A stretch of 30,429 nucleotides of DNA from contig DIWP01000047.1 of assembly GCA_002423545.1 (NCBI GenBank), positions 38,938 through 69,366 on the forward strand. The letters run 5' to 3'. Origin of the DNA: Thermoleophilia bacterium UBA6103 (GTDB lineage: Bacteria; Actinomycetota; Thermoleophilia; UBA2241). The notes under the pieces are model-generated. The model had not been told where the DNA came from. It saw only the letters and a program-made list of their open reading frames with translations, and ran no database searches. A program made the position numbers and the translations under genes. Of this stretch, positions 1-8,027 are shown in pieces; positions within the stretch are counted from its first letter, which is position 1; the number at the start of each line of letters is the position of its first letter.

Positions 1-1
1 C

Positions 2-136
2 GTTGGGACCGAGCAGGCCGAAGACGGTGCCCGGCTCGACCGAGAAGCTCAGGCCGTCCAGGGCGCGGACGGCCGGCACGCGCCGGCTTCCCTTGTACGT
101 CTTGACGAGCTCCTCGACCTCGATGGCACGTGTCAT
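2..136 (-). CDS. ABC transporter ATP-binding protein, N-terminal part (cut by window edge)
   Basis: Read leftward from an ATG at 136, the first 45 codons give an ABC ATPase N-terminus: MTRAIEVEELVKTYKG, then an A-loop region, ALDGLSFSVEPG, and GLLGPN, which is the start of the Walker A motif (GLLGPNGAGKT in the family). A good ribosome binding site (AAGGAG, about 142-148) lies a few bases upstream. The long basic spacer between the first strand and ALDGLSF resembles DrrA/CcmA-type export ATPases, but too little is visible to name a substrate. The gene continues off the left edge and is divergent from the oxidoreductase at 433. Confidence 0.85.
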   Translation of the reverse strand, partial: MTRAIEVEELVKTYKGSRRVPAVRALDGLSFSVEPGTVFGLLGPN

Positions 137-306
137 GCATGCTCCTTCTGCGCTGGGCAGCGGCGTTCGCTGAGGTCCCGGCGGCGGACCGCCGGTCGTC
201 CCGCGTAGCGCGCCCGGCTCTCGGTGTCGGGAGGCTGCGCGCGACAGGTGGAATGAACGCCGGGACTGGACTTCCAAGCATCCTGCCTGCCCCGCGAGAG
301 AGTCAA

Positions 307-344
307 GCGGAACCCCTGCGATCCGGGCGGAACTCCTGCAATCC
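307..344. repeat. Tandem 20-bp-period direct repeat in the divergent intergenic region
   Basis: Two copies of GCGGAACYCCTGCRATCC lie at 307-324 and 327-344, 16/18 identical and exactly 20 bp apart, in the 296-bp gap between the leftward ABC gene and the rightward oxidoreductase. A weaker match to the second half (ATCCTGCC) occurs near 279-286. Spacing of about two helical turns suggests a regulator binding to one DNA face. No convincing -35/-10 pair was found, and the rest of the gap (137-432) shows no gene. Confidence 0.4.
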
Positions 345-432
345 TGCCCCACGGACTTGGCAGCGGCGCGGCGCTGCGGGAAGATGGGTCCGCGGCCGCG
401 GGGATGTCACGACATGGAGGGGATGGGGGCAC

Positions 433-1836
433 ATGACGTCACTCGAGAAGTACTACCGCTCGCGCAGCCTGTGGCTCGACGGCGTGCCCGGATCGCTCCA
501 GCCCCGAGCCGCCCTGCCCGGTGACCTCGATGTCGATGTGGCCGTCATCGGCGCCGGCTACACCGGCCTGTGGACGGCGTACTATCTGGCCGCTGCCGAC
601 CCGGCCCTGCGCATCGCCGTGCTGGAGCGCGAGATCGCCGGCTTCGGCGCCTCGGGCCGCAACGGCGCCTGGTGCTCCTGGGCTTTCGCCGCCTCCTACG
701 AGAAGATGGCCCGCCACGCCGGCCGCGATGCCGCCGTCGCGATGCAGCGCGAGATGTTCCGTACCGTCGACGAGATCGGCCGTGTGGCCGCAGCGGAGGA
801 CATCGACTGCGGCTTCCACAAGGGCGGCTGCCTCACGGCGGCTACCACCCCGGCGCACGTCGTGTCGCTCAAGGAAGAGGCCGCCTGGTACGAGTCGTGG
901 GGGTTCGGCGAGCAGTTCCGCTGGGTCGAGAAGGACGCCGCCGACGAGCACATCCGCGTCGCCGGCACGCTCGGCGGCCTGTACACGCCGGAATGCGCGT
1001 GCGTCGATCCGGCCCGCCTGGCGCGCGGGCTGGCGGAGGCGGCCGAGCGGCGCGGGATCACCATCTACGAGCGCACGCCGGTGCTCTCGTTCGCCGGCGC
1101 CTCGGCGGCCGGTCCGGGGTGCGTCGAGACGGCCTGCGGCACGGTCCGGGCGCCGGTCGTCGTGCTGGCCACCGAGGGCTACACGGCCGGCGCGCCCGGC
1201 CACCACCGCGACGTGCTGCCCATGTACTCGCTGATGGTCGCCACCGAGCCGCTCTCCAACGAGGCATGGGCGGAGATCGGCTGGGGCGGCCGGGCGACAT
1301 TCAACGACGGCCGCCACCTCATCATCTACGCGTCACGCACCGCCGACGGCCGCATCGCACTCGGTGGCCGCGGCGCCCCGTACCACTTCGGCTCGGCGCT
1401 CAGCGACCGCTTCGAGTACGAGCCGGAGGTCTTCGAGTCGCTGCACCGGATCATCCTCGAGCTGTTCCCGGCCGCTCGCGGGGCGCGCATCACGCACCGC
1501 TGGGGCGGGCCCATCGGCATCCCGCGCGACTGGTACACGGGCGTCACGTTCGATCCCGGTCGCGGCCTCGGATGGGCCGGCGGCTATGTGGGCGATGGCG
1601 TCGCGACCAGCAATCTGGCCGGCCGCACGCTCGCCGACCTCATCGCCGGCCGCCGGACCGACATCGTCGGCCTGCCGTGGGTGCAGCACCGTTCGCGGCG
1701 CTGGGAGCCGGAGCCGCTGCGTTGGCTGGCGGTCAACTTCGCCACCCGCATGATGGCCGGCGCCGACACTGAAGAGCAGCGCACCGGGAAGCCGTCGCCG
1801 CGTGCCGACGCGGTGCTGCGGCTCATCGGGCGGTGA
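433..1836 (+). CDS. FAD-dependent oxidoreductase, DadA/PuuB-like (paralogue 1)
   Basis: This 467-residue protein belongs to the DAO (D-amino acid oxidase fold) family, which oxidises C-N bonds of glycine derivatives, N-methyl amines or polyamine conjugates. The dinucleotide-binding GAGYTG is at residues 40-45, with the ribose-binding Glu in VLERE near 65 and GASGRNG at 72-78. The C-terminal FAD-binding stretch GWAGGYVGDGVATS is near 379. I chose ATG 433, with GGAGGGG just upstream, because it gives an N-terminus matching the next gene; the frame stays open to 130, but that extension is Arg-rich and unlike the family. It is strikingly similar along its whole length to the next gene, indicating tandem duplication. 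The adjacent MttB-type methyltransferases suggest a methylated-amine or betaine-derived substrate, which is an inference. Confidence 0.85.
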   Translation: MTSLEKYYRSRSLWLDGVPGSLQPRAALPGDLDVDVAVIGAGYTGLWTAYYLAAADPALRIAVLEREIAGFGASGRNGAWCSWAFAASYEKMARHAGRDAAVAMQREMFRTVDEIGRVAAAEDIDCGFHKGGCLTAATTPAHVVSLKEEAAWYESWGFGEQFRWVEKDAADEHIRVAGTLGGLYTPECACVDPARLARGLAEAAERRGITIYERTPVLSFAGASAAGPGCVETACGTVRAPVVVLATEGYTAGAPGHHRDVLPMYSLMVATEPLSNEAWAEIGWGGRATFNDGRHLIIYASRTADGRIALGGRGAPYHFGSALSDRFEYEPEVFESLHRIILELFPAARGARITHRWGGPIGIPRDWYTGVTFDPGRGLGWAGGYVGDGVATSNLAGRTLADLIAGRRTDIVGLPWVQHRSRRWEPEPLRWLAVNFATRMMAGADTEEQRTGKPSPRADAVLRLIGR

Positions 1837-1869
1837 AGCGGTGGGGGAGCGAGGGGCAGGGAGGGTGAT

Positions 1870-3270
1870 GTGAGCGACACGACGGCCACGACAGGCGGCC
1901 GCGAGCGCGGCGGTCCCGGCATCTGGTTCGCCACGCTGCCACAGCCGCTGGTGCCGCGGCCGGCGCTCGCCGAGGACATCGACTGCGACGTCGCTGTCAT
2001 CGGCGGCGGCTTCACCGGCCTCTGGACGTCCTACTACCTCAAGAAGGCCGATCCGGCGCTGCGCATCGTGGTGCTGGAGCGCGAGGTCGCCGGCTGGGGT
2101 GCCTCGGGGCGCAACGGCGGCTGGTGCCACCCCTACCTGCCGGTCTCGCTGGAGACGCTGGCCGAGCAGTCGGACCGCGAGCGGGCGGTCGCCACTCAGC
2201 GTGCCATGTACCAGACGGTCGACGAAGTCGGTCGCGTGACCGCCGAGGAGGGCATCGAGGCCCATTTCCACAAGGGCGGTCTCCTGTCCCTGGCGACCGG
2301 GCCCGAGCAGCTCGAGCGGGTCGCGGAGGAGCCGCCGTACTACGCCTCCTGGGGATTCGGCGACCTGGTCCGCTGGCTCGATGCCGAGGAGGCGGCGCAG
2401 CAGGTGCGCGTCGCGGGTTGCCTCGGCGCCAGCTACACGTCGCAGAGCGCCGTGGTCCACCCTGCCGGCTTGGCGCGTGGCCTTGCTGAGGTCATCGAGC
2501 GGCTCGGCGTGACCGTCTACGAAGGCACGCTGGTCCGCGGCTTCGGCCCCGGCCTGGTCGAGTGCGCCGGCGGGCGCGTGCGGGCCCGCTACCTGGTGCG
2601 CGCCACCGAGGGCTACACGACCGGATTCTCGGGGCACGCGCGGCGCTTCATCCCGATCTACTCGCTGATGATCGCCACCGAGCCGTTGCCCGACCGGTTC
2701 TGGGACGAGGTCGGCTGGAGCGACCGGGCCACGCTCGGCGACGGCCGCCATCTGTACATCTACGCGGCCCGCACTCCCGACGGGCGTATCGCCATCGGCG
2801 GTCGTGGCGCTCCCTACCACTTCGGTTCCACCGTGAACCGACGCTTCGAGGAGATGCCGGAGGTCTTCGAGAAGCTGCGCGGCGTTCTGCGCTGCTTCTT
2901 CCCGGCTCTCGGCGACGTGCCGGTCACGCATCGCTGGGGCGGCCCGCTGGCCATACCGCGCGACTGGCAGCCGTCGGTCGGCGTCGACGCCACCACCGGC
3001 ATCGCCTGGGCCGGAGGGTATGTGGGCGACGGCGTCGCCACCTCGAACCTCTTCGGCCGCATCCTCGCCGACCTGCTCACCGGACGGCAGAGCGAGCTGG
3101 TGCGTCTGCCGCTGGTCGGTCATCGCAACCCGCTCTGGGAGCCGGAGCCGCTGCGCTGGCTCGGCGTGAGCACGTCGATGAGGCTGCTCGCCCGGGCCGA
3201 CCGCACCGAGGCGCACAGCGGGCGGCCGTCCGTGATGGCCAAGGCCGTGAAACGGGTGCTGGGCGTCTGA
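1870..3270 (+). CDS. FAD-dependent oxidoreductase, DadA/PuuB-like (paralogue 2)
   Basis: A 466-residue DAO-family flavoenzyme starting at GTG 1870 behind a purine-rich GGGAGGGTGAT. The FAD motif GGGFTG is at residues 45-50, followed by VLEREVAGWGASGRNGGWC and, near the C-terminus, GIAWAGGYVGDGVATSNL. Blocks such as DGRHLYIYAARTPDGRIAIG and GAPYHFGS are nearly the same as in the upstream gene, and both end with a WEPEPLRWL segment, so the two are close paralogues that may act on related substrates or successive demethylation products. It lies 33 bp downstream of paralogue 1 and about 40 bp upstream of an MttB-family gene, so one transcript is likely. No covalent-flavin motif could be assigned by eye. 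Confidence 0.87.
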   Translation: MSDTTATTGGRERGGPGIWFATLPQPLVPRPALAEDIDCDVAVIGGGFTGLWTSYYLKKADPALRIVVLEREVAGWGASGRNGGWCHPYLPVSLETLAEQSDRERAVATQRAMYQTVDEVGRVTAEEGIEAHFHKGGLLSLATGPEQLERVAEEPPYYASWGFGDLVRWLDAEEAAQQVRVAGCLGASYTSQSAVVHPAGLARGLAEVIERLGVTVYEGTLVRGFGPGLVECAGGRVRARYLVRATEGYTTGFSGHARRFIPIYSLMIATEPLPDRFWDEVGWSDRATLGDGRHLYIYAARTPDGRIAIGGRGAPYHFGSTVNRRFEEMPEVFEKLRGVLRCFFPALGDVPVTHRWGGPLAIPRDWQPSVGVDATTGIAWAGGYVGDGVATSNLFGRILADLLTGRQSELVRLPLVGHRNPLWEPEPLRWLGVSTSMRLLARADRTEAHSGRPSVMAKAVKRVLGV

Positions 3271-3313
3271 TGGGTGACACACAGGGCCGTCCGCCGGCCA
3301 CGGGGGCGGCGTG

Positions 3314-4873
3314 ATGTCCGGCGCGTCGGTGACGCCGGACATCGTGCCGCTGCCGCAGCGACGGGGGTTGCGCGTGCTCGAGGATGCGCAGCTGGCGGCT
3401 TTGCAGGAGGCGACGCTGACCGTGCTGGAAGAGGTCGGCGTGCACGTGCCCTCGGCGCGGGCCCGCGAGCTGCTCGGCGACAACGGCGCCCGTGTCGGCG
3501 CCGACGCCGTGGTGCGCATCCCGGCCGACCTGGTGGAGAGGGCCATGGCCACGGCGCCGCGCTCGTTGCTGCTGGCCGGCCGCGAGGAGCGCTTCGACCT
3601 GGTGCTCGACGGGGAGCACAGCTACGTTGCCACCGAGGGCGTCGGCGTGCATGTGGTGGATCCTGAGACGCGCGCCTTGCGAGCCTCTCGCAAGGCCGAC
3701 GTGGCCCAGATGGCCCGCGTCTGCGATGCGCTGCCGCTGCTGGCCTTCTTCTGGCCGCCGGTGAGCGCCCAGGACCACGGCATCGCGGCGCCGCTCTACG
3801 AGTGCCACGCCGGCCTCACGAACACGCTCAAGCACGTGCGCGGCGGCACCACCGTGCGGCCGGCCCTCGCCCCGTACGTCGTCGAGATGGCGAGGGCCGT
3901 GCGCGGCAGCGACGCCGCGCTCCGCGCGCGCCCGCCGGTCTGCGCCAACATCTGCACCATCAGCCCGCTGGCTCACGATGAGCACGGGCTGGAGTGTGCC
4001 ATCGCCTACGCAGAGGCCGGCATACCGTTCAGCTTCATGGCCATGACGACGATGGGCACGGTGGCGCCGGCGACGACTCTGGGGGCGCTTGTGCAGGGCG
4101 ATGCCGAGGTCGTGAGCGGTCTCGTCATCGCCCAGCTCGCGGCACCCGGGGCGCCGGTCTTCCATTCGGTGCTGGTCTCTGTGGTCGATCCGTACAGCGG
4201 CGGCTACATCAGCGAGGTGCCGCTGCCGGTCGGCTGGATGGCCGTCGAGCTGGCGCACGCTTGGGGCGTGCCGAGCATCGCCGGCGGTGGGCTCGATACC
4301 GACGACGCCGCCGTCGGCTGGCTGGCCGGCCGCAACGCCGGCCTCGGCGCCGCGCTCAGCGTCCTGTGCGGCGGCGAGATCTGCGGCTACCTCGGCCTCA
4401 CCGGCGGCAGCACGATCCTCTATCCGGAGCAGCTCATCCTGCAGCACGAGACGCTGATCGACGTTGCCGCCGAGCTCGGCGCGTCGGGCATGCCGGGGAT
4501 GTTCCAGTTCGACCCGGCGGATCTGGCGCTGGACGTGATCCGCGAGGTCGGTCCGCGCGGCCACTTCCTCAAGCACCGGCACACACGAGGGCGGCTGCGC
4601 GATCTGCGTTTTCCGCCCTGGGTGCGGCCGGCCGGCGGCGAAGCGGCCGGCGCGACGACGGCCGGCTCACGAGCCGTGGGCGCGGCCGACCTGGACGATC
4701 GGGCGACCAGGGCCAGCGGCGGTGTGCACCCGGCGGCGCCGGCCGCCGCCGCCCTGGAGGAGTACCGGCGGCTGGCCCGCGAGCATGTGCCGGCGCCGCT
4801 GCCCGACGACGTGCTGGCCGAGCTGGACCGCATCCTGGCGGCCGCCGATCGGGAGGCGGCAGAGCTCGTATAG
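3314..4873 (+). CDS. MttB-superfamily (trimethylamine methyltransferase-like) protein 1
   Basis: A 519-residue TIM-barrel methyltransferase of the MttB/COG5598 superfamily, whose members move a methyl group from a quaternary or tertiary amine to a corrinoid protein. Family marks are the N-terminal LQEATLTVLEEVGVHV segment, the SPLAHDEHGLECAIAYAEAGIP block, GGGLDTDDAAVGW and the late VGPRGHFLKHRHTRGRLRD. There is no in-frame TAG, so it is a non-pyrrolysine member like the glycine betaine, proline betaine and carnitine demethylases MtgB, MtpB and MtcB. ATG 3314 is preferred; GTG 3311 is immediately upstream. The C-terminus is odd: the usual DRxxYxxW segment is replaced by an Ala/Gly-rich linker near residues 438-475 before the final helix. 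No corrinoid partner is visible nearby. Confidence 0.82.
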   Translation: MSGASVTPDIVPLPQRRGLRVLEDAQLAALQEATLTVLEEVGVHVPSARARELLGDNGARVGADAVVRIPADLVERAMATAPRSLLLAGREERFDLVLDGEHSYVATEGVGVHVVDPETRALRASRKADVAQMARVCDALPLLAFFWPPVSAQDHGIAAPLYECHAGLTNTLKHVRGGTTVRPALAPYVVEMARAVRGSDAALRARPPVCANICTISPLAHDEHGLECAIAYAEAGIPFSFMAMTTMGTVAPATTLGALVQGDAEVVSGLVIAQLAAPGAPVFHSVLVSVVDPYSGGYISEVPLPVGWMAVELAHAWGVPSIAGGGLDTDDAAVGWLAGRNAGLGAALSVLCGGEICGYLGLTGGSTILYPEQLILQHETLIDVAAELGASGMPGMFQFDPADLALDVIREVGPRGHFLKHRHTRGRLRDLRFPPWVRPAGGEAAGATTAGSRAVGAADLDDRATRASGGVHPAAPAAAALEEYRRLAREHVPAPLPDDVLAELDRILAAADREAAELV

Positions 4874-4888
4874 CTGACGGGAGGGGTC

Positions 4889-6319
4889 ATGCGGACGCGA
4901 GTCGAGTGGACCAGCCGTGAGGAGCGCGAGCGGATCGTCGACGCGGCCCTGGAGCTGCTGGAGCGGGTCGGTATGCGCTTCGGTCCCAGCGATGCCCTGG
5001 AGGCGCTGGGCGAGGCGGGGGCGCGCGTCGATCGCGCGGCGGGCGAGGCGTTCATCCCGGCCGATCTGGTCCGCGACGCGCTGAGCCGCTGTCCGCGCCG
5101 GGTCGTGCTCGGAGGGATGACGCCGGACGACGACTGCGTCCTCGACGACGGCGTCATGCACTTCACCAACTCCGGCTCGCCGACCGAGACCCTGGACATG
5201 GACAGCGGCGAGCGACGGCTCGGCACGGCCGCCGATCTGCGTCTCGGCACCGTGGTGCTCGACGCCATGCCGTCGGTCGACATCGTGTGGGAGCTCTGCG
5301 GGGCTTCGGACATCCCCGAGCGCCGGCGGCTCTTCGAGGAGCTGGCGATCATCCTGCAGCACACGGGCAAGCACGTGCAGCACGAGATCGAGACGCGCTC
5401 GCAGGTACCGGCCCTGACGGCCATGAGCGAGGTGGCCGGCGGCGACCTGCGTACCCGCCCGCGGGTGAGCCTCGTCTGCTGCACCGCCTCGCCGCTGCTG
5501 GCCCACGGCGAGCTGCTCGATGCTTCCACCGACATGGCGGCGCTCGGCATGCCGGTCGTCGTCTACCCGATGCCCATCGCGGGGGCCACGGCGCCGCTGA
5601 CGGTGGCCGGTGCCGTCACGATGAACATCGCCGAGTTCCTCGGCGCGATGACCGCCATCCAGCTGCGGGCGCCCGGCGCGCCGCTGATCATGGGCGCCGG
5701 CACGGCGCTGCTCGACATGCATCAGACCACGTACTCGTTCGGCGCCCTCGAGACCGGCCTGATGGCGGCCGCCTGCGTCGAGGTCGCCCACCACCTCGGC
5801 GTGCCCTGCCTGGCGCCGGCCCTGGGCACCGATGCCAAGTACGCGGGCGTGCAGGCGGCCTACGAGAAGGCCCTGAAGGGCCTGACGGTCGCTTCCACGA
5901 CGCCCGACCTGATGACCGGCGGCATCGGCCAGCTGCAGGGGGCCGGCCTCATGAGCATCCCCCAGATCGTCATCGACGACGAGATCGCCCAGATGATCAC
6001 GCGGACCCTTCAGGGGGTGGAGGTCTCCCCCGAGACCATCCAGCTGGAGATGATGGAGCGCATCGGTCACGGTGGCGAGTATCTCAAGGAGAAGGACACC
6101 CGCCGTCGCCTGCGGGCCGGCGAGCTGTTCCTGCCGACGATCGCCGATCGCCGGTCGTGGCAGCACTGGAAGGACGGCGGGGTCGACGAGGTCGAGAGGG
6201 CGAAGGCTCGCGTGCGGCAGATCGCGGCCGACGCCGAGGAGCGCGGCCCGCTGCTGAGCGAGGCGCAGCTGCGCGAGCTGGCCGACTGCGTGGACGCCGG
6301 CTCCATGGCCGGCTCGTGA
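4889..6319 (+). CDS. MttB-superfamily methyltransferase-like protein 2
   Basis: A 476-residue second MttB-superfamily protein. It opens with a helix like that of its neighbour (DAALELLERVGMRF) and has the typical VCCTASPLLAHGELLDASTD, VAHHLGVPCLAPALGTDAKY and IGHGGEYLKEKDTRRRLRAG segments. Unlike the upstream protein it keeps the standard C-terminus, with an LPTIADRRSWQHWKDGG stretch. ATG 4889 follows GGGAGGGG at good spacing, 15 bp after the previous stop, so the pair is probably translated together. There is no in-frame amber codon, so it is a non-pyrrolysine member. The substrate is unknown; a betaine or trimethylamino acid is the family expectation. The two copies differ enough to suggest different substrates or a heteromer. 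Confidence 0.85.
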   Translation: MRTRVEWTSREERERIVDAALELLERVGMRFGPSDALEALGEAGARVDRAAGEAFIPADLVRDALSRCPRRVVLGGMTPDDDCVLDDGVMHFTNSGSPTETLDMDSGERRLGTAADLRLGTVVLDAMPSVDIVWELCGASDIPERRRLFEELAIILQHTGKHVQHEIETRSQVPALTAMSEVAGGDLRTRPRVSLVCCTASPLLAHGELLDASTDMAALGMPVVVYPMPIAGATAPLTVAGAVTMNIAEFLGAMTAIQLRAPGAPLIMGAGTALLDMHQTTYSFGALETGLMAAACVEVAHHLGVPCLAPALGTDAKYAGVQAAYEKALKGLTVASTTPDLMTGGIGQLQGAGLMSIPQIVIDDEIAQMITRTLQGVEVSPETIQLEMMERIGHGGEYLKEKDTRRRLRAGELFLPTIADRRSWQHWKDGGVDEVERAKARVRQIAADAEERGPLLSEAQLRELADCVDAGSMAGS

Positions 6320-6343
6320 CGGCGCTCTGACGTGGCACCAGGT

Positions 6344-6378
6344 CCGGGCGGAGCAGGGACGCGTGTCCTGCCGCCCGG
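6344..6378 (+). terminator. Long GC hairpin between the MttB pair and the third oxidoreductase
   Basis: CCGGGCGG (6344-6351) pairs perfectly with CCGCCCGG (6371-6378). Inside, after an AG bulge, CAGG pairs with CCTG and, after one bulged G, AC pairs with GT around a GCGT loop, giving 14 base pairs in all. It lies 24 bp after the MttB2 stop and 24 bp before the next start. No T-run follows, so it may be an intrinsic terminator without a U-tract, or a processing/stability element that uncouples expression of the two parts. Confidence 0.4.
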
Positions 6379-6402
6379 GTGACGATAGCGAAAGGACGAG
6401 AC

Positions 6403-7848
6403 ATGAGGGCGATGCGTGAGCAGGGCGGCGGTCCGGCGGCGGCGGTGTACTGGTTCGACGGCGACCCGCGCTGGCGGCCGCCGGAGCAGGTGACACCGCT
6501 CACCGCCCAGGTCGAGGCCGATGTCTGCATCGTCGGCGGCGGCTTCACCGGGCTGTGGAGCGCGCTGCACATCAAGCGGCTGGCCCCTCAGGCGGAGGTC
6601 GTGCTGCTGGAGCGCGAGTTCTGCGGCGCCGGCGCCGCCGGCCGCAACGGCGGCTGGGTGAACGGCTTCGAGGGCGACCTGCCGACGCTCGTCGAGCGCT
6701 TCGGAGAAGAGGCCGCGGTCTGGCTGGTGGGAGCGTCCAGCGACGGCCTCGACGACATCGGCCGGACGGTCGCGGAGGGCGGCATCGACTGCAGCTACGC
6801 CCTCAACGGAGGCCTGTCTGTGGCCACCTGCGAGGCGCACCTGGGTCACTGGGGCGACCTGATCCCGGTCTCGCGCCGGCTCGGACTCGGCGACCACTTC
6901 AGGATGCTCTCGGCCGAGGAGGCGCGCGCCGTCTCCGGGTGCCCGCAGGCCACCGGCGCGCTGGAGACCAGGCACGTCGGCAGCGTCCAGCCGGCGCTGC
7001 TGGCCCGTGGCCTGCGGCGCCTGGCCATCGAGGCCGGCGTCAAGGTCTACGAGATGAGCCCGATGACGCGCTTCTCGCGTACCCGGCCGGCCATCGTCGA
7101 GACCACCGGCGGCACGGTGGTCGCCGACCGGGTGGTGCTGGGCATGGCCTCGTGGCTGGCCGGCGTGCCCGAGCTGCGCCGGACGCTGTTCATCATCCCA
7201 GCCAACGTCCTGGCGACGGAGCGCTGCTCCGAGCGTCTGGACGCCATCGGCTGGCAGCAGGGCCGGCCCTTCGCCGACGCCCGCACGACCGTCCACTACG
7301 GCCAGCGGACCTACGACGACCGCATGGTGTTCGGCCGCGGCGGCGGGCGCCTGGGCTTCGCTGGCTCGATCATCCCGCAGCACTTCCACGACGAGCGCGA
7401 GGCGCTGGAGATCGCCGGCGACCTGTCCGGCATGATCCCGGCGATGCGCGGTGTGGGTATCCGCTGGCGTTGGGCGGGGCCGGTGGACCGCGCCCAGCAC
7501 GGGATGCCGTGGGTGGGCTCGCTCGGCAAGCAGGGGAACATCCACTACGCCGCCGGCTACTCCGGCAACGGCGTGGGCCCGTCGCACTTCATCGGTCGCA
7601 CGCTGGCGTCGCTGGCGCTGGGGATCGAGGACGAGTACGCGACTCATCCGCTGGTCTCGGAGCCGCCCACCTGGCTGCCGATGGAGCCGGTGCGCTATGT
7701 CGGCGCGCTGGCCGTGCGGCGGGCGATCAAGCGCTGCGAGGACGCCGAGGCGGCCGGCCGCGAGCCCGACTACGTCTCGCGGCAGCTGCGCAAGGCGATC
7801 GGCGTCTCCATGCCGAAGGGCGTGCAGGTCCGGCGATCGCGCCCATGA
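6403..7848 (+). CDS. FAD-dependent oxidoreductase, DadA/PuuB-like (third, divergent member)
   Basis: A 481-residue DAO-family flavoenzyme. It has an N-terminal YWFDGDPRW typical of gamma-glutamylputrescine-oxidase-like proteins, the FAD motif GGGFTG at residues 45-50, VVLLEREFCGAGAAGRNGGW, and a C-terminal IHYAAGYSGNGVGPSHFIG. I chose ATG 6403 because AAAGGACGAG sits just upstream; GTG 6379 is in frame, but it falls at the foot of the preceding hairpin. It is clearly more distant from the two upstream oxidoreductases than they are from each other, so it is not part of the recent tandem duplication. Its position after the MttB pair supports a role in the same amine pathway, but the substrate cannot be read from the sequence. 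Confidence 0.85.
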   Translation: MRAMREQGGGPAAAVYWFDGDPRWRPPEQVTPLTAQVEADVCIVGGGFTGLWSALHIKRLAPQAEVVLLEREFCGAGAAGRNGGWVNGFEGDLPTLVERFGEEAAVWLVGASSDGLDDIGRTVAEGGIDCSYALNGGLSVATCEAHLGHWGDLIPVSRRLGLGDHFRMLSAEEARAVSGCPQATGALETRHVGSVQPALLARGLRRLAIEAGVKVYEMSPMTRFSRTRPAIVETTGGTVVADRVVLGMASWLAGVPELRRTLFIIPANVLATERCSERLDAIGWQQGRPFADARTTVHYGQRTYDDRMVFGRGGGRLGFAGSIIPQHFHDEREALEIAGDLSGMIPAMRGVGIRWRWAGPVDRAQHGMPWVGSLGKQGNIHYAAGYSGNGVGPSHFIGRTLASLALGIEDEYATHPLVSEPPTWLPMEPVRYVGALAVRRAIKRCEDAEAAGREPDYVSRQLRKAIGVSMPKGVQVRRSRP

Positions 7849-7851
7849 AAC

Positions 7852-7889
7852 GACCGCGTGCGGATCCGGCGGCCGCGCTCCTGACACGA
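7852..7889 (+). repeat. 38-bp imperfect direct repeat, left copy
   Basis: The segment beginning GACCGCGTGCGG and ending CTCCTGACACGA matches 9191-9228 at 32 of 38 positions in the same orientation. This copy begins 3 bp after the stop codon of the third oxidoreductase; the other begins 4 bp after the stop codon of the ATPase gene. Together they bracket the ATPase gene and its AT-richer leader. Confidence 0.6.
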
Positions 7890-7904
7890 CCGGTCGCGGG
7901 GGAG

Positions 7905-7920
7905 GCCGGCTGAAGCCGGC
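7905..7920 (+). terminator. Short GCCGGC/GCCGGC hairpin downstream of the oxidoreductase
   Basis: GCCGGC (7905-7910) and GCCGGC (7915-7920) form a perfect 6-bp stem around a TGAA loop, 57 bp after the oxidoreductase stop. No T-run follows, so this is only a possible terminator. The rest of the gap to 8005 is non-coding, and its last 30 bases are noticeably AT-richer than their surroundings. Confidence 0.25.
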
Positions 7921-8005
7921 TCTGCGGCTTCGGTGCGATGGCGTGATGGGGCGATGGCGCGCTCGGCCGAGACCGAACGCAGATCGAATTGCGTTTGGTG
8001 ACACT

Positions 8006-8027
8006 ATATGCAATCATGGCTGCATAT
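8006..8027 (+). promoter_or_regulatory. Inverted repeat over the ATPase start codons (possible operator)
   Basis: ATATGCA (8006-8012) and TGCATAT (8021-8027) are a perfect 7-bp inverted repeat with an 8-bp spacer. The two candidate ATG starts (8008 and 8026) each lie in one arm. Such a site over the start would suit a dimeric repressor or an RNA structure limiting translation. It is AT-rich in a GC-rich region. Confidence 0.4.

Noticed and set aside
130..432. N-terminal extension of the first oxidoreductase to 130
   Set aside because: The extension is Arg/Pro/Gly-rich, has no family counterpart and would run through the divergent control region; ATG 433 has a ribosome binding site and aligns with paralogue 2.
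1333..3552. A 739-codon open frame on the minus strand
   Set aside because: It lies antisense to the two FAD oxidoreductases, is His/Arg/Ala/Gly-rich without domains, and is a by-product of high GC content.
3314..6319. Pyrrolysine-containing MttB genes
   Set aside because: Both genes read through without any in-frame TAG, so they are non-pyrrolysine members.
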